A stretch of 64,000 nucleotides of DNA from Corallococcus sp. NCRR (GCF_026965535.1 NZ_CP114039.1:9407461-9471460), one strand, 5' to 3'. Shown: positions 36,801-45,536, counted from the first letter of the stretch. The notes: generated from the sequence alone by a model not told the origin. A program made the numbers and translations.

Positions 36801-39800
36801 TCCTCCGCGAGACGCGCCTCTTCAGCCAGCCGTGCTTCCTCGGCGAGCCGAGCCTCTTCGATCTCGCGAAGGCGGGCTTCTTCGGCCAGACGTGCCTCTT
36901 CCGCCAGTCGAGCCTCTTCCTCTGCACGGAGTCGGGCCTCCTCCGCGAGACGCGCCTCCTCCTCCGCACGAAGTCGGGCCTCTTCGGCCAATCGCGCCTC
37001 TTCAGCGAGACGCGCTTCTTCCTCCGCACGAAGCCGGGCCTCTTCGGCCAGTCGCGCCTCTTCAGCGAGACGCGCCGCTTCGGCTACTCGCGCTTCCTCC
37101 TCGGCACGAAGGCGGGCCTCCTCCGCCAGTCGCGCCTCTTCGGCCAGTCGCGCCTCTTCAGCGAGCCGAGCCTCCTCGGCAAGACGCGCCTCTTCTTCGG
37201 CACGAAGGCGAGCTTCTTCAGCGAGGCGAGCTTCTTCAGCGAGGCGAGCTTCTTCAGCGAGGCGAGCTTCTTCAGCGAGGCGAGCTTCTTCAGCGAGGCG
37301 AGCTTCTTCTTCGGCGCGAAGGCGAGCCTCTTCGGCAAGACGCGCCTCTTCAGCCAGCCGAGCCTCTTCCGCGAGGCGAGCCTCTTCTGCGAGCCGTGCC
37401 TCCTCTTCCGCTCGAAGGCGGGCTTCTTCTGCAAGCCGAGCCTCTTCGGCCAGTCGAGCCTCTTCCGCGAGGCGGGCCTCCTCCTCCGCACGCAGCCGCG
37501 CCTCTTCCGCGAGGCGAGCCTCTTCCGCGAGGCGAGCCTCTTCTGCGAGGCGAGCCTCTTCCGCAAAGCGAGCCTCTTCCTCCGCGCGAAGTCGGGCCTC
37601 TTCAGCCAGTCGAGCCTCTTCAGCGAGCCGGGCCTCCTCTTCCGTACGCAGCCGCGCCTCTTCCGCGAGGCGCGCCTCTTCGGCCAGTCGCTCGGCTTCG
37701 ATACGTGCAAGTTCAGCGAGCCGGGCCTCCTCGGCGAGTCGGGCTTCTTCAGCGAGCCGGGCCTCTTCAGCGAGGCGAGCCTCCTCCTCTGCGCGAAGGC
37801 GAGCCTCCTCCGCCAGCCGCACTTCTTCAGCGAGCCGGGCCTCTTCAGCGAGGCGAGCCTCCTCCTCTGCGCGAAGGCGAGCCTCCTCCGCCAGCCGCGC
37901 CTCTTCTGCGAGCCGGGCCTCCTCTTCGGCGCGAAGACGAGCCTCTTCCTCTGCGCGAAGGCGAGCCTCCTCCGCCAGCCGCGTCTCTTCTGCGAGCCGG
38001 GCCTCCTCTTCGGCGCGAAGACGAGCCTCTTCCTCCGCACGAAGTCGGGCCTCTTCAGCCAGCCGCGCCTCTTCCGCGAGTCGAGCCTCTTCCTCCGCGC
38101 GAAGTCGGGCCTCTTCGGCTAGCCGGGCCTCCTCTTCGGCGCGAAGCCGGGCCTCTTCAGCGAGCCGAGCCTCCTCGGCAAGACGCGCCTCTTCCTCGGC
38201 GCGAAGGCGAGCCTCTTCGGCAAGACGTGCTTCTTCCGCGAGGCGGGCCTCTTCCGCCAAGCGCGCCTCCTCGATCGCGCGGAGACGAGCCTCTTCCGCG
38301 AGACGAGCTTCCTCGGCCAGCCGCTCCGCCTCGATGCGCGCCAACTCCGCAAGCCGTGCCTCTTCAGCGAGTCGCTCCGCTTCGATGCGAGCAAGCTCCG
38401 CCAACCGCGCCTCTTCGGCCAGCCGCTCGGCATCAATGCGCGCCAGTTCGGCGAGACGAGCCTCTTCGGCCAGCCGCTCCGCCTCAATGCGCGCCAGTTC
38501 CGCGAGGCGAGCCTCTTCCGCGAGACGAGCCTCCTCGGCCAGCCGCTCCGCTTCGACGCGAGCCAACTCCGACAGCCGAGCCTCTTCCGCGAGCCGGGCC
38601 TCCTCGGCCAGCCGCTCCGCCTCAAGCCGCTCCGCTTCGATGCGCGCCAGTTCCGCGAGACGAGCCTCTTCGGCGAGTCGCTCCGCTTCAATGCGCGCAA
38701 GCTCAGCGAGGCGAGCCTCCTCAGCGAGACGCTCCGCCTCGATGCGCGCAAGTTCAGCGAGTCGGGCCTCTTCGGCGAGTCGCTCGGCTTCGATACGCGC
38801 CAACTCCGCGAGCCGGGCCTCTTCGGCGAGTCGCTCCGCTTCGATGCGTGCAAGCTCCGCGAGCCGAGCCTCTTCGGCGAGTCGCTCCGCTTCGATACGC
38901 GCCAGTTCCGCGAGGCGAGCCTCCTCCGCGAGCCGCTCCGCTTCGATACGCGCCAACTCCGCGAGCCGAGCCTCTTCGGCGAGTCGCTCCGCCTCAATGC
39001 GCGCAAGTTCCGCGAGGCGGGCCTCTTCCGCAAGCCGCTCCGCTTCGATGCGAGCCAGCTCCGCCAGCCGAGCCTCTTCCGCGAGCCGTTCCGCCTCCAG
39101 CCGCGCCAGCTCCGCGAGCCGAGCCTCTTCCGCCAGGCGTGCTTCCTCAATCGCCCGGAGCCGGGCCTCCTCAGCGAGCCGGGCCTCTTCCGCCAGCCGC
39201 GCCTCTTCGGCCAGCCGCGCCTCTTCCGCCAGCCGCTCCGCTTCGATGCGCGCCAGCTCCGCCAGCCGCGCCTCTTCCGCGAGCCGGGCCTCCTCCGCCA
39301 GCCGTTCCGCCTCCAGCCGCGCCAGCTCCGCGAGCCTCGCCTCCTCCGCGAGCCGCTCCGCCTCCTCGCGACGGCGCGCCTCCTCGATGGCCCAGGCCTC
39401 CTCCTCCGCCTGCCGCAGTTCCTCCTCGCGCCGCAGCCGCTCGCGCTCCTCCCACTCCTCCACCGACAGGGCCTCGATGCGGCCCTCGCGCTCCAACACC
39501 CGCAACAGCGCCTGCTGTGCCCCCGTCAGCGACTCCGGCCTCCGGAACGCGCCCAGCGTCTCCAGCAGGCTCCGCTCCGACGCATCCGTCAGCCACGGCT
39601 CGCACGCCGCCACCTCCGGGCAGCGGTAGACCCTCGCGGGCACGGGCTCACGGGGCGTTGGCTCCAACGCCGCGCGCACCACCCGCACCCCCGCGATGGG
39701 CGCGAAATCCCCCGCCGCCTCCACCGCCTCCACCTCGAAGTCCGCGCGCTCCGCGAGCTCGCTCAGCCGCCGCACCTGCGCCAGCACCTGCTGCTCGTGC

Positions 39801-40081
39801 ACCACCGCGGGCTGGAGCCCGCTGTCCTCCAGCAGCTCCTCGTCCGGCGCCGCCGCCCCACCCCGCGCCCACAGCGCGTCCAGGGCGTCCACGCCCAACA
39901 GCCCGTTCTGGAAGAGCGCCTGCGCCGGCGTCTGGTAGCCGAAGCCCAGCTTCGCGCCCACCAGGTCGCCCTCGCGCAGCCACAGCGCGGACTCGCGTCC
40001 ACCGGCGTGCAGCGTCAGCCGGCCGGTGGCTCGGGACTTGTGGGCGGCATACAGCGCTTCGGCGACCTGCGAGGCGGACAT
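33812..40081 (-). CDS. Giant DUF4388 - charged helical repeat - J domain - TPR protein
   Basis: The 2,089-residue protein has an N-terminal DUF4388/PATAN-like domain ([35 protein letters not shown]). About 1,265 residues of tandem repeats follow (roughly 215-1480), built on [16 protein letters not shown] and [18 protein letters not shown] Pro/Ala/acidic linker comes next, then a J domain near 1865-1937 ([23 protein letters not shown] in KVFHPDRLP) and C-terminal TPRs. The HPD motif implies productive contact with an Hsp70. No signal peptide or membrane helix is visible. I chose ATG at 40081, where DUF4388 similarity starts; upstream codons are basic and unconserved. It lies 143 bp upstream of the response-regulator/DUF4388 gene. 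Function is unknown. Confidence 0.9.
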   Translation of the reverse strand: MSASQVAEALYAAHKSRATGRLTLHAGGRESALWLREGDLVGAKLGFGYQTPAQALFQNGLLGVDALDALWARGGAAAPDEELLEDSGLQPAVVHEQQVLAQVRRLSELAERADFEVEAVEAAGDFAPIAGVRVVRAALEPTPREPVPARVYRCPEVAACEPWLTDASERSLLETLGAFRRPESLTGAQQALLRVLEREGRIEALSVEEWEERERLRREEELRQAEEEAWAIEEARRREEAERLAEEARLAELARLEAERLAEEARLAEEARLAELARIEAERLAEEARLAEEARLAEEARLAEEARLRAIEEARLAEEARLAELARLEAERLAEEARLAELARIEAERLAEEARLAELARIEAERLAEEARLAELARIEAERLAEEARLAELARIEAERLAEEARLAELARIEAERLAEEARLAELARIEAERLAEEARLAELARIEAERLAEEARLAELARIEAERLAEEARLAELARIEAERLEAERLAEEARLAEEARLSELARVEAERLAEEARLAEEARLAELARIEAERLAEEARLAELARIDAERLAEEARLAELARIEAERLAEEARLAELARIEAERLAEEARLAEEARLRAIEEARLAEEARLAEEARLAEEARLRAEEEARLAEEARLAEEARLRAEEEARLAEEARLRAEEEARLAEEARLAEEARLRAEEEARLRAEEEARLAEETRLAEEARLRAEEEARLRAEEEARLAEEARLAEEARLRAEEEARLAEEARLAEEVRLAEEARLRAEEEARLAEEARLAEEARLAEEARLAELARIEAERLAEEARLAEEARLRTEEEARLAEEARLAEEARLRAEEEARFAEEARLAEEARLAEEARLAEEARLRAEEEARLAEEARLAEEARLAEEARLRAEEEARLAEEARLAEEARLAEEARLAEEARLRAEEEARLAEEARLAEEARLAEEARLAEEARLAEEARLRAEEEARLAEEARLAEEARLAEEARLAEEARLRAEEEARVAEAARLAEEARLAEEARLRAEEEARLAEEARLAEEARLRAEEEARLAEEARLRAEEEARLAEEARLAEEARLREIEEARLAEEARLAEEARLAEEARLRAEEEARVAEEARLAEEARLAELARLEAERLAEEARLRAEEEARVAEEARLAEEARLAEEARLRAKEEARLAEEARLRAIEEARLAEEARLAEAARLRAEEEARLAEEARLRAAEEARLAEEARLAEEARLRAEEEARLAEEARLAEEARLAEEARQAEEARLAEEARLREEEAARLAEEARLAEEARLAEEARLAEEARLRAEEEARLAEETRLHAEEEARLAEEARLAEEARLRAEEESRLAEEARLRAIEEARLAEEARLAEEARLRAEEEARLAEEARLAEEARLAEEARLAEAARLAEEARLVEEARVRAEAEALRLAEEARLRAEEEEDRQAELHRLAEEARAAEAARLAEQARAAEEARLAEEARAAEAQRLSEQGKPAHPPSLPRRSRPAAPATPPPVLVPIAAASAEPEPLTLSPEDIILTAEPEPSAPSNSWADSIPASPRDALELPASDNTTALTEARKRAQAALLQDMAEALRRSASVPLDPWLTEESSRFPVAPPPEPDLPLLEVEPESWGDIVPAGAPLPDTRAPAPAAPVVPAEAPPQPDLWAVQPPKFPASSTPPVRPARASEDDLWRIVSFDESNDPAQNLTASFEAALQQVDAHLEALIRSDVRSAGDANEFLVEAIVEATFEPLPSPRSTAFPGDNAGASGQTGDELSGDLDDWDFDEDDVAAEDPSNPDEASKLRRQRLLRRAMENMGTLGARPVPPAAASTPAMPEGAVPPSAAVAAPPEPPKPDEGRLAQQIEQRYADIQTKKDHFVTLGVPQDASRDQVKAAFLSLAKVFHPDRLPPSLPHLAPKITAVFESIREAYEVLHDDTRRKNYQLAQQGAQAAPKPPAPGARPGGPAAARADTNADDLFRMGEVFFRKRDFVAASEHYERAYGLDPKPLYLAARAWSVYMDPNRKADMPRAKQWMADAVRTDPNCDRAHYQLGVIARVEGDMDRAEKHFREAVRANPKHLEANQELRLIDMRKKNPPKKGLFR
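37208..37297. repeat. Five perfect 18-bp tandem copies (minisatellite)
   Basis: GCGAGCTTCTTCAGCGAG is repeated five times without a single difference, followed by a partial sixth copy to about 37309. The surrounding repeats encode the same residues with varied codons, so the exact copies point to recent slippage or unequal crossing-over. Each copy adds six residues in frame. Confidence 0.95.
38330..39110. repeat. 51-bp repeat block (17-residue unit)
   Basis: This part of the array repeats the 17-residue unit [17 protein letters not shown] about 14 times, with small variants ([27 protein letters not shown]) and one internal duplication ([10 protein letters not shown]). It lies toward the N-terminal end of the helical region and differs in period from the EEARLA/RAEEEA part. 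Confidence 0.8.
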
Positions 40082-40115
40082 TCGGCCACGGAGTGTAGCC
40101 CGTCCTGCCCGCCCC

Positions 40116-40619
40116 TCAATTCGACGGCGGCGCCTGCCTGGCCGCTGTCCCCAGCTGTACCTGACGCAGCGCCTCGTAGGCGCCAATCCCCACCGACGTC
40201 GAAAGATTCAAGCTCCGGCGCTCCGGCAGCATCGGGATGGTCACCGGCGTCCCCGTCCCCCCCTCCATCACCTCCGGCAACAGCCCCGTCACCTCCGAGC
40301 CGAACACCAGGTGGTCCCCCGGCTCGAACGTGGCCGCGTACAGGGACGTCTCCGCCCGGGCGGAGAACAGCCAGCGCCGGGCCTGGGGATACTCCGCCAC
40401 GTAGGCGTCGTAGGTCGGGTAGAGCTTCAGGAACACCTTGTCCCAGTAGTCCAGCCCCGCCCGCTTCAGGTTCCGGTCATCGATGGAGAACCCCAGGGGC
40501 TCCACCAGGATGAGCCGGCAGCCCGTCACCGCGCACAGCCGGGCCACGTTGCCGGTGTTGGGCGGAATCTGCGGGGACACGAGGACCAGGTGCAGCGGGG
40601 ACGCCAGGGGCTCAAGCAT
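40116..40619 (-). CDS. trmL: tRNA (cytidine/uridine-34-2'-O)-methyltransferase, TrmL type
   Basis: TrmL is a SPOUT-family enzyme that 2'-O-methylates the wobble base of tRNA-Leu species. The 167-residue product has the three knot motifs: [31 protein letters not shown], and [27 protein letters not shown] chose ATG at 40619; a GTG 4 codons upstream is possible. It is divergent from the DUF192 gene with only 17 bp between start codons, so the promoters must lie inside each other's coding sequence or produce leaderless transcripts. Confidence 0.93.
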   Translation of the reverse strand: MLEPLASPLHLVLVSPQIPPNTGNVARLCAVTGCRLILVEPLGFSIDDRNLKRAGLDYWDKVFLKLYPTYDAYVAEYPQARRWLFSARAETSLYAATFEPGDHLVFGSEVTGLLPEVMEGGTGTPVTIPMLPERRSLNLSTSVGIGAYEALRQVQLGTAARQAPPSN

Positions 40620-40636
40620 GGGATAGAACACCGGAC

Positions 40637-41005
40637 ATGCACTGGAGGGTGACCAACGAAACGCGGCAGCGGCTGCTCGCGGACCGCGCGGAACGCGCCG
40701 AGTCCTTCGTCCAGCGCTTCCAGGGGCTCATGGGCCGCGCCTCGCTGCCCATGGGGGGCGGGATGCACATCGAGCCCTGCAACTCCATCCACACCTTCTT
40801 CATGCGCATCCCCATCGACGTCGCCTTCCTGGACGCGGAAGGGCGCATCGTCAAGCAACTGTCCGCCATGCCTCCCTGGCGCACCTCGTCCATCTACTTC
40901 AAGGCCCGCTCCGTCCTGGAGCTGCCCGCCGGCGTCCTTTCGGCCAGCGGCACCCAGGAGGGCGACCGCCTGGTCTTCACCCCGGCGCAAGACCCGGGCG
41001 TCTAG
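40637..41005 (+). CDS. DUF192 protein
   Basis: The 122-residue product is one DUF192 domain: RAERAESFVQRFQGLMGR, MHIEPCNSIHTFFMRIPIDVAFLD, KARSVLELPAG. The family is widespread, often secreted, with unknown biochemical role. This copy has no signal peptide from the ATG chosen (MHWRVTNETR). A -10-like TAGAAC lies 7 bp before the ATG, so the mRNA could be leaderless; there is no ribosome binding site in the 17-bp gap. Confidence 0.88.
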   Translation: MHWRVTNETRQRLLADRAERAESFVQRFQGLMGRASLPMGGGMHIEPCNSIHTFFMRIPIDVAFLDAEGRIVKQLSAMPPWRTSSIYFKARSVLELPAGVLSASGTQEGDRLVFTPAQDPGV

Positions 41006-41076
41006 GCATCCGGGGGCCCATGCCGTCCCCTCCACCCGCACCCGGAGGGGGGAATGCTGGGACAAACGAGAGGTTT

Positions 41077-41105
41077 TTGACCCCTTTTGGAGCGCTTTGT
41101 TAACG
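41077..41105 (+). promoter_or_regulatory. Candidate promoter of the PP2C phosphatase gene
   Basis: TTGACC (41077-41082) and TTAACG (41100-41105) are 17 bp apart, 45 bp before the ATG at 41150. The -35 is good; the -10 matches the consensus only in part. Confidence 0.4.
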
Positions 41106-41149
41106 TCGCGCCCCGATTTTCACGCCTGTCCCCGGAAGAGTCCCTTCGC

Positions 41150-41914
41150 ATGCGCATCGAGGTCGCCGGCAGCACCCACGTCGGGATGAAGCGGAACCAC
41201 AACGAGGACAACTACCTCGTGCTCCAAGAGGAGAACCTCGTGTGCGTGGCGGACGGCATGGGAGGCCATTCGTCCGGGGAGATCGCCAGCCGCATCGCGG
41301 TGGATGAGTTGGGGGAGTTCTTCCGCCTCACGTCCAAGGACCAGGACGCCACCTGGCCCTTCAAGATGGACAAGCAGCGCAACTACGACGAGAACCGCCT
41401 GGCCACCGGCATCAAGCTGGCGAACGCGCGCATCTTCGAGCGCGCCACGGCGGACTCCAAGTACAAGGGCATGGGCACCACCATCGTGTCCGTGCACTTC
41501 GCGGAGAACGGCGTCTACGTGGGCCACGTGGGCGACAGCCGCGTGTACTTCTTCCGCGGTGGCATCCTCCAGCAGGTGACGGAGGACCACTCGCTGCTCA
41601 ACGACTACCTCAAGGCGAAGAAGCTCACGCCGGAGGAGATTGAGAACTTCCCCCACAAGAACGTCATCGTCCGGGCGCTGGGGATGAAGGAGCAGGTGCA
41701 GGTGGACGTCACCCGCGTGGATCCGCTGGAGAACGACGTCTTCCTGCTGTGCTCGGACGGCCTGAGCGGCATGATCACCGACGCGCAGATGCAGGACATC
41801 CTGTCGCGCACGCCGGAGCTGGAGAAGGCCTGCGGCCAGCTCATCGACCTGGCCAACGCGGCGGGCGGCAACGACAACGTCACCTGCGTGCTGGCGCGCT
41901 ACCACGCCGCCTGA
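41150..41914 (+). CDS. PP2C-family Ser/Thr protein phosphatase (Pph1-like)
   Basis: The 254-residue enzyme has all PP2C metal motifs: KRNHNEDNYLV, VADGMGGHSSGEIAS, GMGTTIVS, VGHVGDSRVYFFR, LLCSDGLSG and GGNDNVTCVLA. It would reverse Ser/Thr phosphorylation in the cytoplasm, as a counterpart to the kinases in this genome. Length and layout agree with Pph1 of Myxococcus xanthus, which is needed for growth and development; orthology is likely but not proven here. The ATG at 41150 has a GGAAGAG box upstream; an in-frame start 21 codons earlier lacks one. A strong terminator follows. Confidence 0.93.
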   Translation: MRIEVAGSTHVGMKRNHNEDNYLVLQEENLVCVADGMGGHSSGEIASRIAVDELGEFFRLTSKDQDATWPFKMDKQRNYDENRLATGIKLANARIFERATADSKYKGMGTTIVSVHFAENGVYVGHVGDSRVYFFRGGILQQVTEDHSLLNDYLKAKKLTPEEIENFPHKNVIVRALGMKEQVQVDVTRVDPLENDVFLLCSDGLSGMITDAQMQDILSRTPELEKACGQLIDLANAAGGNDNVTCVLARYHAA

Positions 41915-41941
41915 AGCGGCGCCCGTCCCATCCGGACGCGT

Positions 41942-41976
41942 GAAGGCCCGTGCTCCCCGAAGGAGCGCGGGCCTTC
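41942..41976 (+). terminator. Intrinsic terminator after the PP2C gene
   Basis: GAAGGCCCGTGCTCC (41942-41956) and GGAGCGCGGGCCTTC (41962-41976) pair over 15 bp with one G-T wobble and a CCGAA loop, followed by GTCTTG. It starts 28 bp after the stop codon and separates the phosphatase gene from the secreted-protein gene. Confidence 0.88.
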
Positions 41977-41992
41977 GTCTTGAGGAGTTCCC

Positions 41993-43462
41993 ATGTCCTG
42001 GCACCTGCTGACCGGCCTGCTGCTGATGGCGGCCCCGCCCGATTTCTCCGCCCCGCTGACCGCCGCCGGAGAGAAGACCTCCGCCTCGACCGCGACGCTC
42101 GTCTCGGACGGCCAGCAGCTGGTGCTGGACGTGGACGTGGTGGACACGACGCCGTCGGCCGCGACGGACGACGTGCACTCGGATCACGTGGAGGTGTGGT
42201 TCGGGCTGGAGGCGCCCGACGCGCTGATGCCTTCCCGCGTCGTCACCACGTCCCCCGAGGGGAAGCTCTTCACGGTGAGCGGCAAGGACGACCCGAAGGC
42301 GCTGGAGGCCCTCATCCGCGGCGAGTCCCCGTCGGACAGATTCTGCGCGGAGGACAAGCAGGCCGTGCGCGAGCAGCTGGGCACGGCGCCCAAGCGGACG
42401 CGGGTGCTGCTGGGGCTCGCGCATCTGGGCCTCTTTCCGGACGGCCGGCCCCCCGTGCTCTACGACGTGGAGCGCTACCCGGGCCTGTCCCCGGCCCTGG
42501 GCGAAGGCGACGTGCGCTACGAAGCGCTGCGGACGGCCACGGGCTACCACGTGCGCGCGGTGCTCCAGCCCGGGGCGCTGCTGTTCGTCCCGAAGGATGG
42601 CGTGCGCACGTTGCGCGTCCGGGTGGACGCCATCGACGCGGGCGCCGCGGGCACGAAGGAGACGCTGCGCTCCACGCACCCGGCCCCAAAGTGGGGCGAC
42701 GCGCAGACGCTGCGGACCGTGAAGCTCGTGAAGCCGCTCACGATGACGCTGGTGGAGGGCCTTCCGGAGCTGGGGCAGCCCCTGCGCAAGGCGCCCGGCG
42801 CGAAGCAGGCGTTTGATGCGCTGCCGCCCTACTTCCTGCGCACGGGGGAGACGTGGACCGGCGTACGGGCGCTCCGTGAGGTCCCCACGAGCAACAGGGT
42901 GCGGGTCTGCTCCGAGACGCTCGATGACGTCACCAGATACCGTCCTCAAGCCAGCGTCTTCGGTCCGCCCACCCCGTTCGTGGGCGGTGACACCGCGAGC
43001 ATCCCATTGCGGACCCCGGGCGCCCCGACGACGCTGTACCTCTCCCGGGCGCCGGGCGACCTGCGCGCCGTGGTGTCCAGCGCGGTGGTGGAGACGTTCC
43101 GGTTCAAGGATGGCACACCGGGGCTCGTGGAGCGGAGCGATGACTCCATGTATGGCCGCTACACGGACGGCCCCTGCGGCGGCGCGACCGTCGTCACGAT
43201 AGAGCTCGTGCGCCTGGAGAAGCAGGGGCCGAAGCGGACCGTCCTGCTGACCTGGGACGACTGCGGCAGCGGCATCTCGGACGGAAAGCAGCACCTGGCG
43301 CAGTACCCGGAGAGCGCCGACGAGGACACCACCCCGAAGCTCCACTGGGCCGCGCCGGGGCAGAAGCTGCGCGTGACGTTCGGTACCCTCCTCACGCTCG
43401 AAGCCACCTGGAAACCCGATGGCTCCGGCGTGAAGGTGGACACGGTCGCCGCCAGACCGTGA
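41993..43462 (+). CDS. Secreted protein of unknown function
   Basis: The 489-residue product has a short signal peptide (MSWHLLTGLLLMAAPPDFSAP). Residues about 30-110 (TATLVSDGQQLVLDVDVVDTT, SDHVEVWFGLEAP) have the pattern of a CBM9/DOMON-like beta sandwich seen in secreted sugar- or haem-binding proteins; this is tentative. The rest is beta-rich with paired cysteines and no motif I recognise. The gene begins just after the PP2C terminator with a GAGGAG box before the ATG. It is convergent with the nucleotidyltransferase gene, whose stop codon begins 1 bp after its own. Confidence 0.6.
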   Translation: MSWHLLTGLLLMAAPPDFSAPLTAAGEKTSASTATLVSDGQQLVLDVDVVDTTPSAATDDVHSDHVEVWFGLEAPDALMPSRVVTTSPEGKLFTVSGKDDPKALEALIRGESPSDRFCAEDKQAVREQLGTAPKRTRVLLGLAHLGLFPDGRPPVLYDVERYPGLSPALGEGDVRYEALRTATGYHVRAVLQPGALLFVPKDGVRTLRVRVDAIDAGAAGTKETLRSTHPAPKWGDAQTLRTVKLVKPLTMTLVEGLPELGQPLRKAPGAKQAFDALPPYFLRTGETWTGVRALREVPTSNRVRVCSETLDDVTRYRPQASVFGPPTPFVGGDTASIPLRTPGAPTTLYLSRAPGDLRAVVSSAVVETFRFKDGTPGLVERSDDSMYGRYTDGPCGGATVVTIELVRLEKQGPKRTVLLTWDDCGSGISDGKQHLAQYPESADEDTTPKLHWAAPGQKLRVTFGTLLTLEATWKPDGSGVKVDTVAARP

Positions 43463-44491
43463 TCAGCGCCCCGTCAGCGGCGCGGGCACCCGGTGCGGGC
43501 CCCACGCGAGCACCTCGGTGAGCGCCTCACCGGGGGCCACCTGCGTCTCCTCGAACACGGCGCAGCGCTCCAGCTTCGCGCCCTGCCCCACCCGCGCGCC
43601 CGGGCCCACCGACACGTCCGGGCCCACGGTGGCGCCTGCGTCCACGACAGCGCCCGCGCCCACGTACGCGGGGCCGCGCACCGTCCCCGCGACGCGGGCC
43701 TCCGGGTGCACCCAGGCTCCGTCCGCGCCGGCCTTCAGCCCGTGCAGCGGAGAGTCCTTCCCCAGCGCCTGCAACGGCACGCGCCCTTCGAGCACGTCCC
43801 GCACCGTGGCCAGATAGCGAGACGGCATGCCCAGGTCGGACCAGTACGCGTCCACCGCCTGGCCGCGCACCTGGAGCCCCGCCTGCATCACCCGCACGTA
43901 GACCTCGCGGTTGATGTCCTCGGGGCCTTCGGCCGTCATGAAGTCGAACACGCTGGGGGACATCACGTGCACGCCCGTGAAGTGCCACGGCTTCAGGCCC
44001 TCGTCGCCCGGCCCGTAGCCCGCGATGCGGCGCACCTGCCCGCCCGCGTCCGCCTCCACCGCCGCGTACTTCTCCCCCTCCGGCATGGGCAAGAGCACCA
44101 TCGTCGCCACCGCGCCGGACTCCCGGTGCGCCGCGACCACGGGCTTCAGGTCCACCGGGAAGAGGATGTCCCCGTTGAACACGAGGAAGTCCTCGCCGGA
44201 GAGGAAGTCGCGCAGGCCGCGGATGCCTCCGCCCGTGCCCTGGATGACGGGCTCGTGCACCACGTGCAACGGCAGCCCCGCGCGCTCGCACTCCGCGCGG
44301 GCCACCGCCGCCATCGTGTCCGGCAGGTGGTGCGTGTTGATGCCCACCTCCGTCACGCCCGCGGCCTTCAGCACCGCCAGGTGATACCGGAGCAGCGGCT
44401 GGCCAAGAAACGGCATGGCCGGCTTGGGCCAGCGCTCCGTGAGCGGGCGCAGGCGCGTGCCCAGGCCCGCGCAGAGGACCATCGCTTTCAT
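43463..44491 (-). CDS. Sugar-phosphate nucleotidyltransferase with left-handed beta-helix tail (MurU-like)
   Basis: The 342-residue protein has the NTP-transferase domain: AMVLCAGLGTRLRPLTERWPKPAMPF, QGTGGGIRGLRDF, FNGDILF, WSDLGMPSRYL. Hexapeptide repeats follow (EARVAGTVRGPAYVGAGAVV, GPDVSVGPGARVGQGAKL). It could activate a sugar-1-phosphate. The upstream neighbour is an AmgK-like kinase, and such pairs (AmgK plus MurU) make UDP-MurNAc in peptidoglycan recycling in Pseudomonas. Pseudomonas MurU lacks the hexapeptide tail, so mannose-1-phosphate guanylyltransferase or another activity is also possible. The two genes are 4 bp apart. Confidence 0.85.
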   Translation of the reverse strand: MKAMVLCAGLGTRLRPLTERWPKPAMPFLGQPLLRYHLAVLKAAGVTEVGINTHHLPDTMAAVARAECERAGLPLHVVHEPVIQGTGGGIRGLRDFLSGEDFLVFNGDILFPVDLKPVVAAHRESGAVATMVLLPMPEGEKYAAVEADAGGQVRRIAGYGPGDEGLKPWHFTGVHVMSPSVFDFMTAEGPEDINREVYVRVMQAGLQVRGQAVDAYWSDLGMPSRYLATVRDVLEGRVPLQALGKDSPLHGLKAGADGAWVHPEARVAGTVRGPAYVGAGAVVDAGATVGPDVSVGPGARVGQGAKLERCAVFEETQVAPGEALTEVLAWGPHRVPAPLTGR

Positions 44492-44495
44492 GGCT

Positions 44496-45536
44496 TCAGG
44501 CCGCCAGCTCGGGCACGTACTTCGCGATGAGCTTCTGCAGCCCCGCCAGCTCCGGCCGGCGCGCGAACGCGGCCTTCACGTAGCGCAGCGACGCGGGGAT
44601 GGAGACGAGGAAGCCCGGGTTGCCCTTCACGCGGTTGATGAACTCGAAGCGGCCCGCGTCCTTCAGCTTGCGCTGGATGGTGAGCAGGTCGAAGAACGCC
44701 TTGAACTCCTTCGCGTCGATCTTCTCCCCGCTCTCCTGCTCGAACGTGGCGATGTAGCGGTCCAGCATCGTGTCCACGAAGTCGCGGTCCAGCTCCACGT
44801 AGCTGTCGCGCAGGAGCGCCACCAGGTCGTACTGGCGAGGGCCCTGGAGCGCGTCCTGGAAGTCGATGACGACGAGCTCGCCCTCCTTCACCATGATGTT
44901 GCGGCTCTGGTAGTCGCGGTGCGTGAAGCCCCGCGGCGCGGCGGCGAGCGTCTTCGCGATGTCCCGGAACGTGGCGTCCAGTTGGGCGCGCTCCGCGTCC
45001 GAGGGCAGCTTTCCGCTCCAGGCCTCCAGGCCCCACTCGCGGAAGTGGTGCAGCTCCCAGTCGTAGAGGTCCTCGTCGAAGGCGCGCGTGAAGGCCAGGC
45101 ACTCCGGGTCGCGCTGCTTCTCCGCCTGCACGCGCAGCTTCGCCAGCAGGTCCACCGCGCGCGTGTAGAGCGCCTGGTTGTGGCGGCCACCCTCCAGCGC
45201 GGACTCGAAGGTGATGTCGCTCAGGTCCTCCAGCACCATGATGCCCGCGGGCTCGTCGTAGCGGAGGATGCGCGGCACGCGCACGCCCAGCTTCTCCAGG
45301 TAGCGGTGCACGTTGATGAAGGGCAGCTCCTTCGGGGGCTCGCCCTTGGTGGCCTCCTCGCTCTTCTTCGTCGCGTCCGGCGGCATCACCATCAGCACCC
45401 AGCTCTCCGGGGCGCTGCCGACGCGGTAGTAGGAGCGGTTGCTCGCGTCGCCCTTCAACTTCTTGATGGGGGCATCGGGGACGGGACGGCCAATGGCCTG
45501 TCCCACCTGGTCGCGAAGGGCGGCCTCAAGTTCCAT
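44496..45536 (-). CDS. Phosphotransferase, AmgK-like sugar kinase
   Basis: The 346-residue protein is an aminoglycoside-phosphotransferase-fold kinase: KLKGDASNRSYYRV, MVLEDLSDITF, catalytic loop FTHRDYQSRNIMV, and the metal motif VIDFQDALQGPRQYDLVALLRDSY. The last two motifs match AmgK, which phosphorylates the anomeric OH of MurNAc/GlcNAc. Together with the downstream nucleotidyltransferase it may form a cell-wall recycling route; the sugar specificity cannot be read. ATG at 45536 was chosen; an upstream frame is proline/arginine-rich and unconserved. Confidence 0.85.
   Translation of the reverse strand: MELEAALRDQVGQAIGRPVPDAPIKKLKGDASNRSYYRVGSAPESWVLMVMPPDATKKSEEATKGEPPKELPFINVHRYLEKLGVRVPRILRYDEPAGIMVLEDLSDITFESALEGGRHNQALYTRAVDLLAKLRVQAEKQRDPECLAFTRAFDEDLYDWELHHFREWGLEAWSGKLPSDAERAQLDATFRDIAKTLAAAPRGFTHRDYQSRNIMVKEGELVVIDFQDALQGPRQYDLVALLRDSYVELDRDFVDTMLDRYIATFEQESGEKIDAKEFKAFFDLLTIQRKLKDAGRFEFINRVKGNPGFLVSIPASLRYVKAAFARRPELAGLQKLIAKYVPELAA

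Larger units (their letters stand above)
35650..39440 (-). repeat. Coding repeat array encoding about 1,265 residues of charged helix
   Basis: The array is made of imperfect 18-bp (EEARLA), 21-bp (with RAEEEA) and 51-bp units, all multiples of three, and stays in one reading frame over about 3.8 kb. Because stop codons are rare in it, long open frames also appear in other frames and on the opposite strand; these are artefacts. Glu and Arg are spaced at i to i+3/i+4, which favours a stable single alpha helix. Confidence 0.9.

Noticed and set aside
35650..39440. Direct repeats considered as a CRISPR array
   Set aside because: The units are contiguous, degenerate and in one coding frame, with no unique spacers of constant length and no cas genes nearby.
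35620..40098. A long open frame on the plus strand opposite the giant repeat gene (about 1,490 codons), plus others at 35630-38122 (+) and 34444-37029 (-)
   Set aside because: These arise because the 18/51-bp repeats lack stop codons in several frames. Their translations are Pro/Arg-, Leu/Phe- or Arg/Lys-rich without domains, whereas the chosen frame has DUF4388, J domain and TPRs.
41120..43345. 741-codon minus-strand open frame over the PP2C and secreted-protein genes
   Set aside because: The plus-strand PP2C motifs are complete and a strong terminator lies within the frame.
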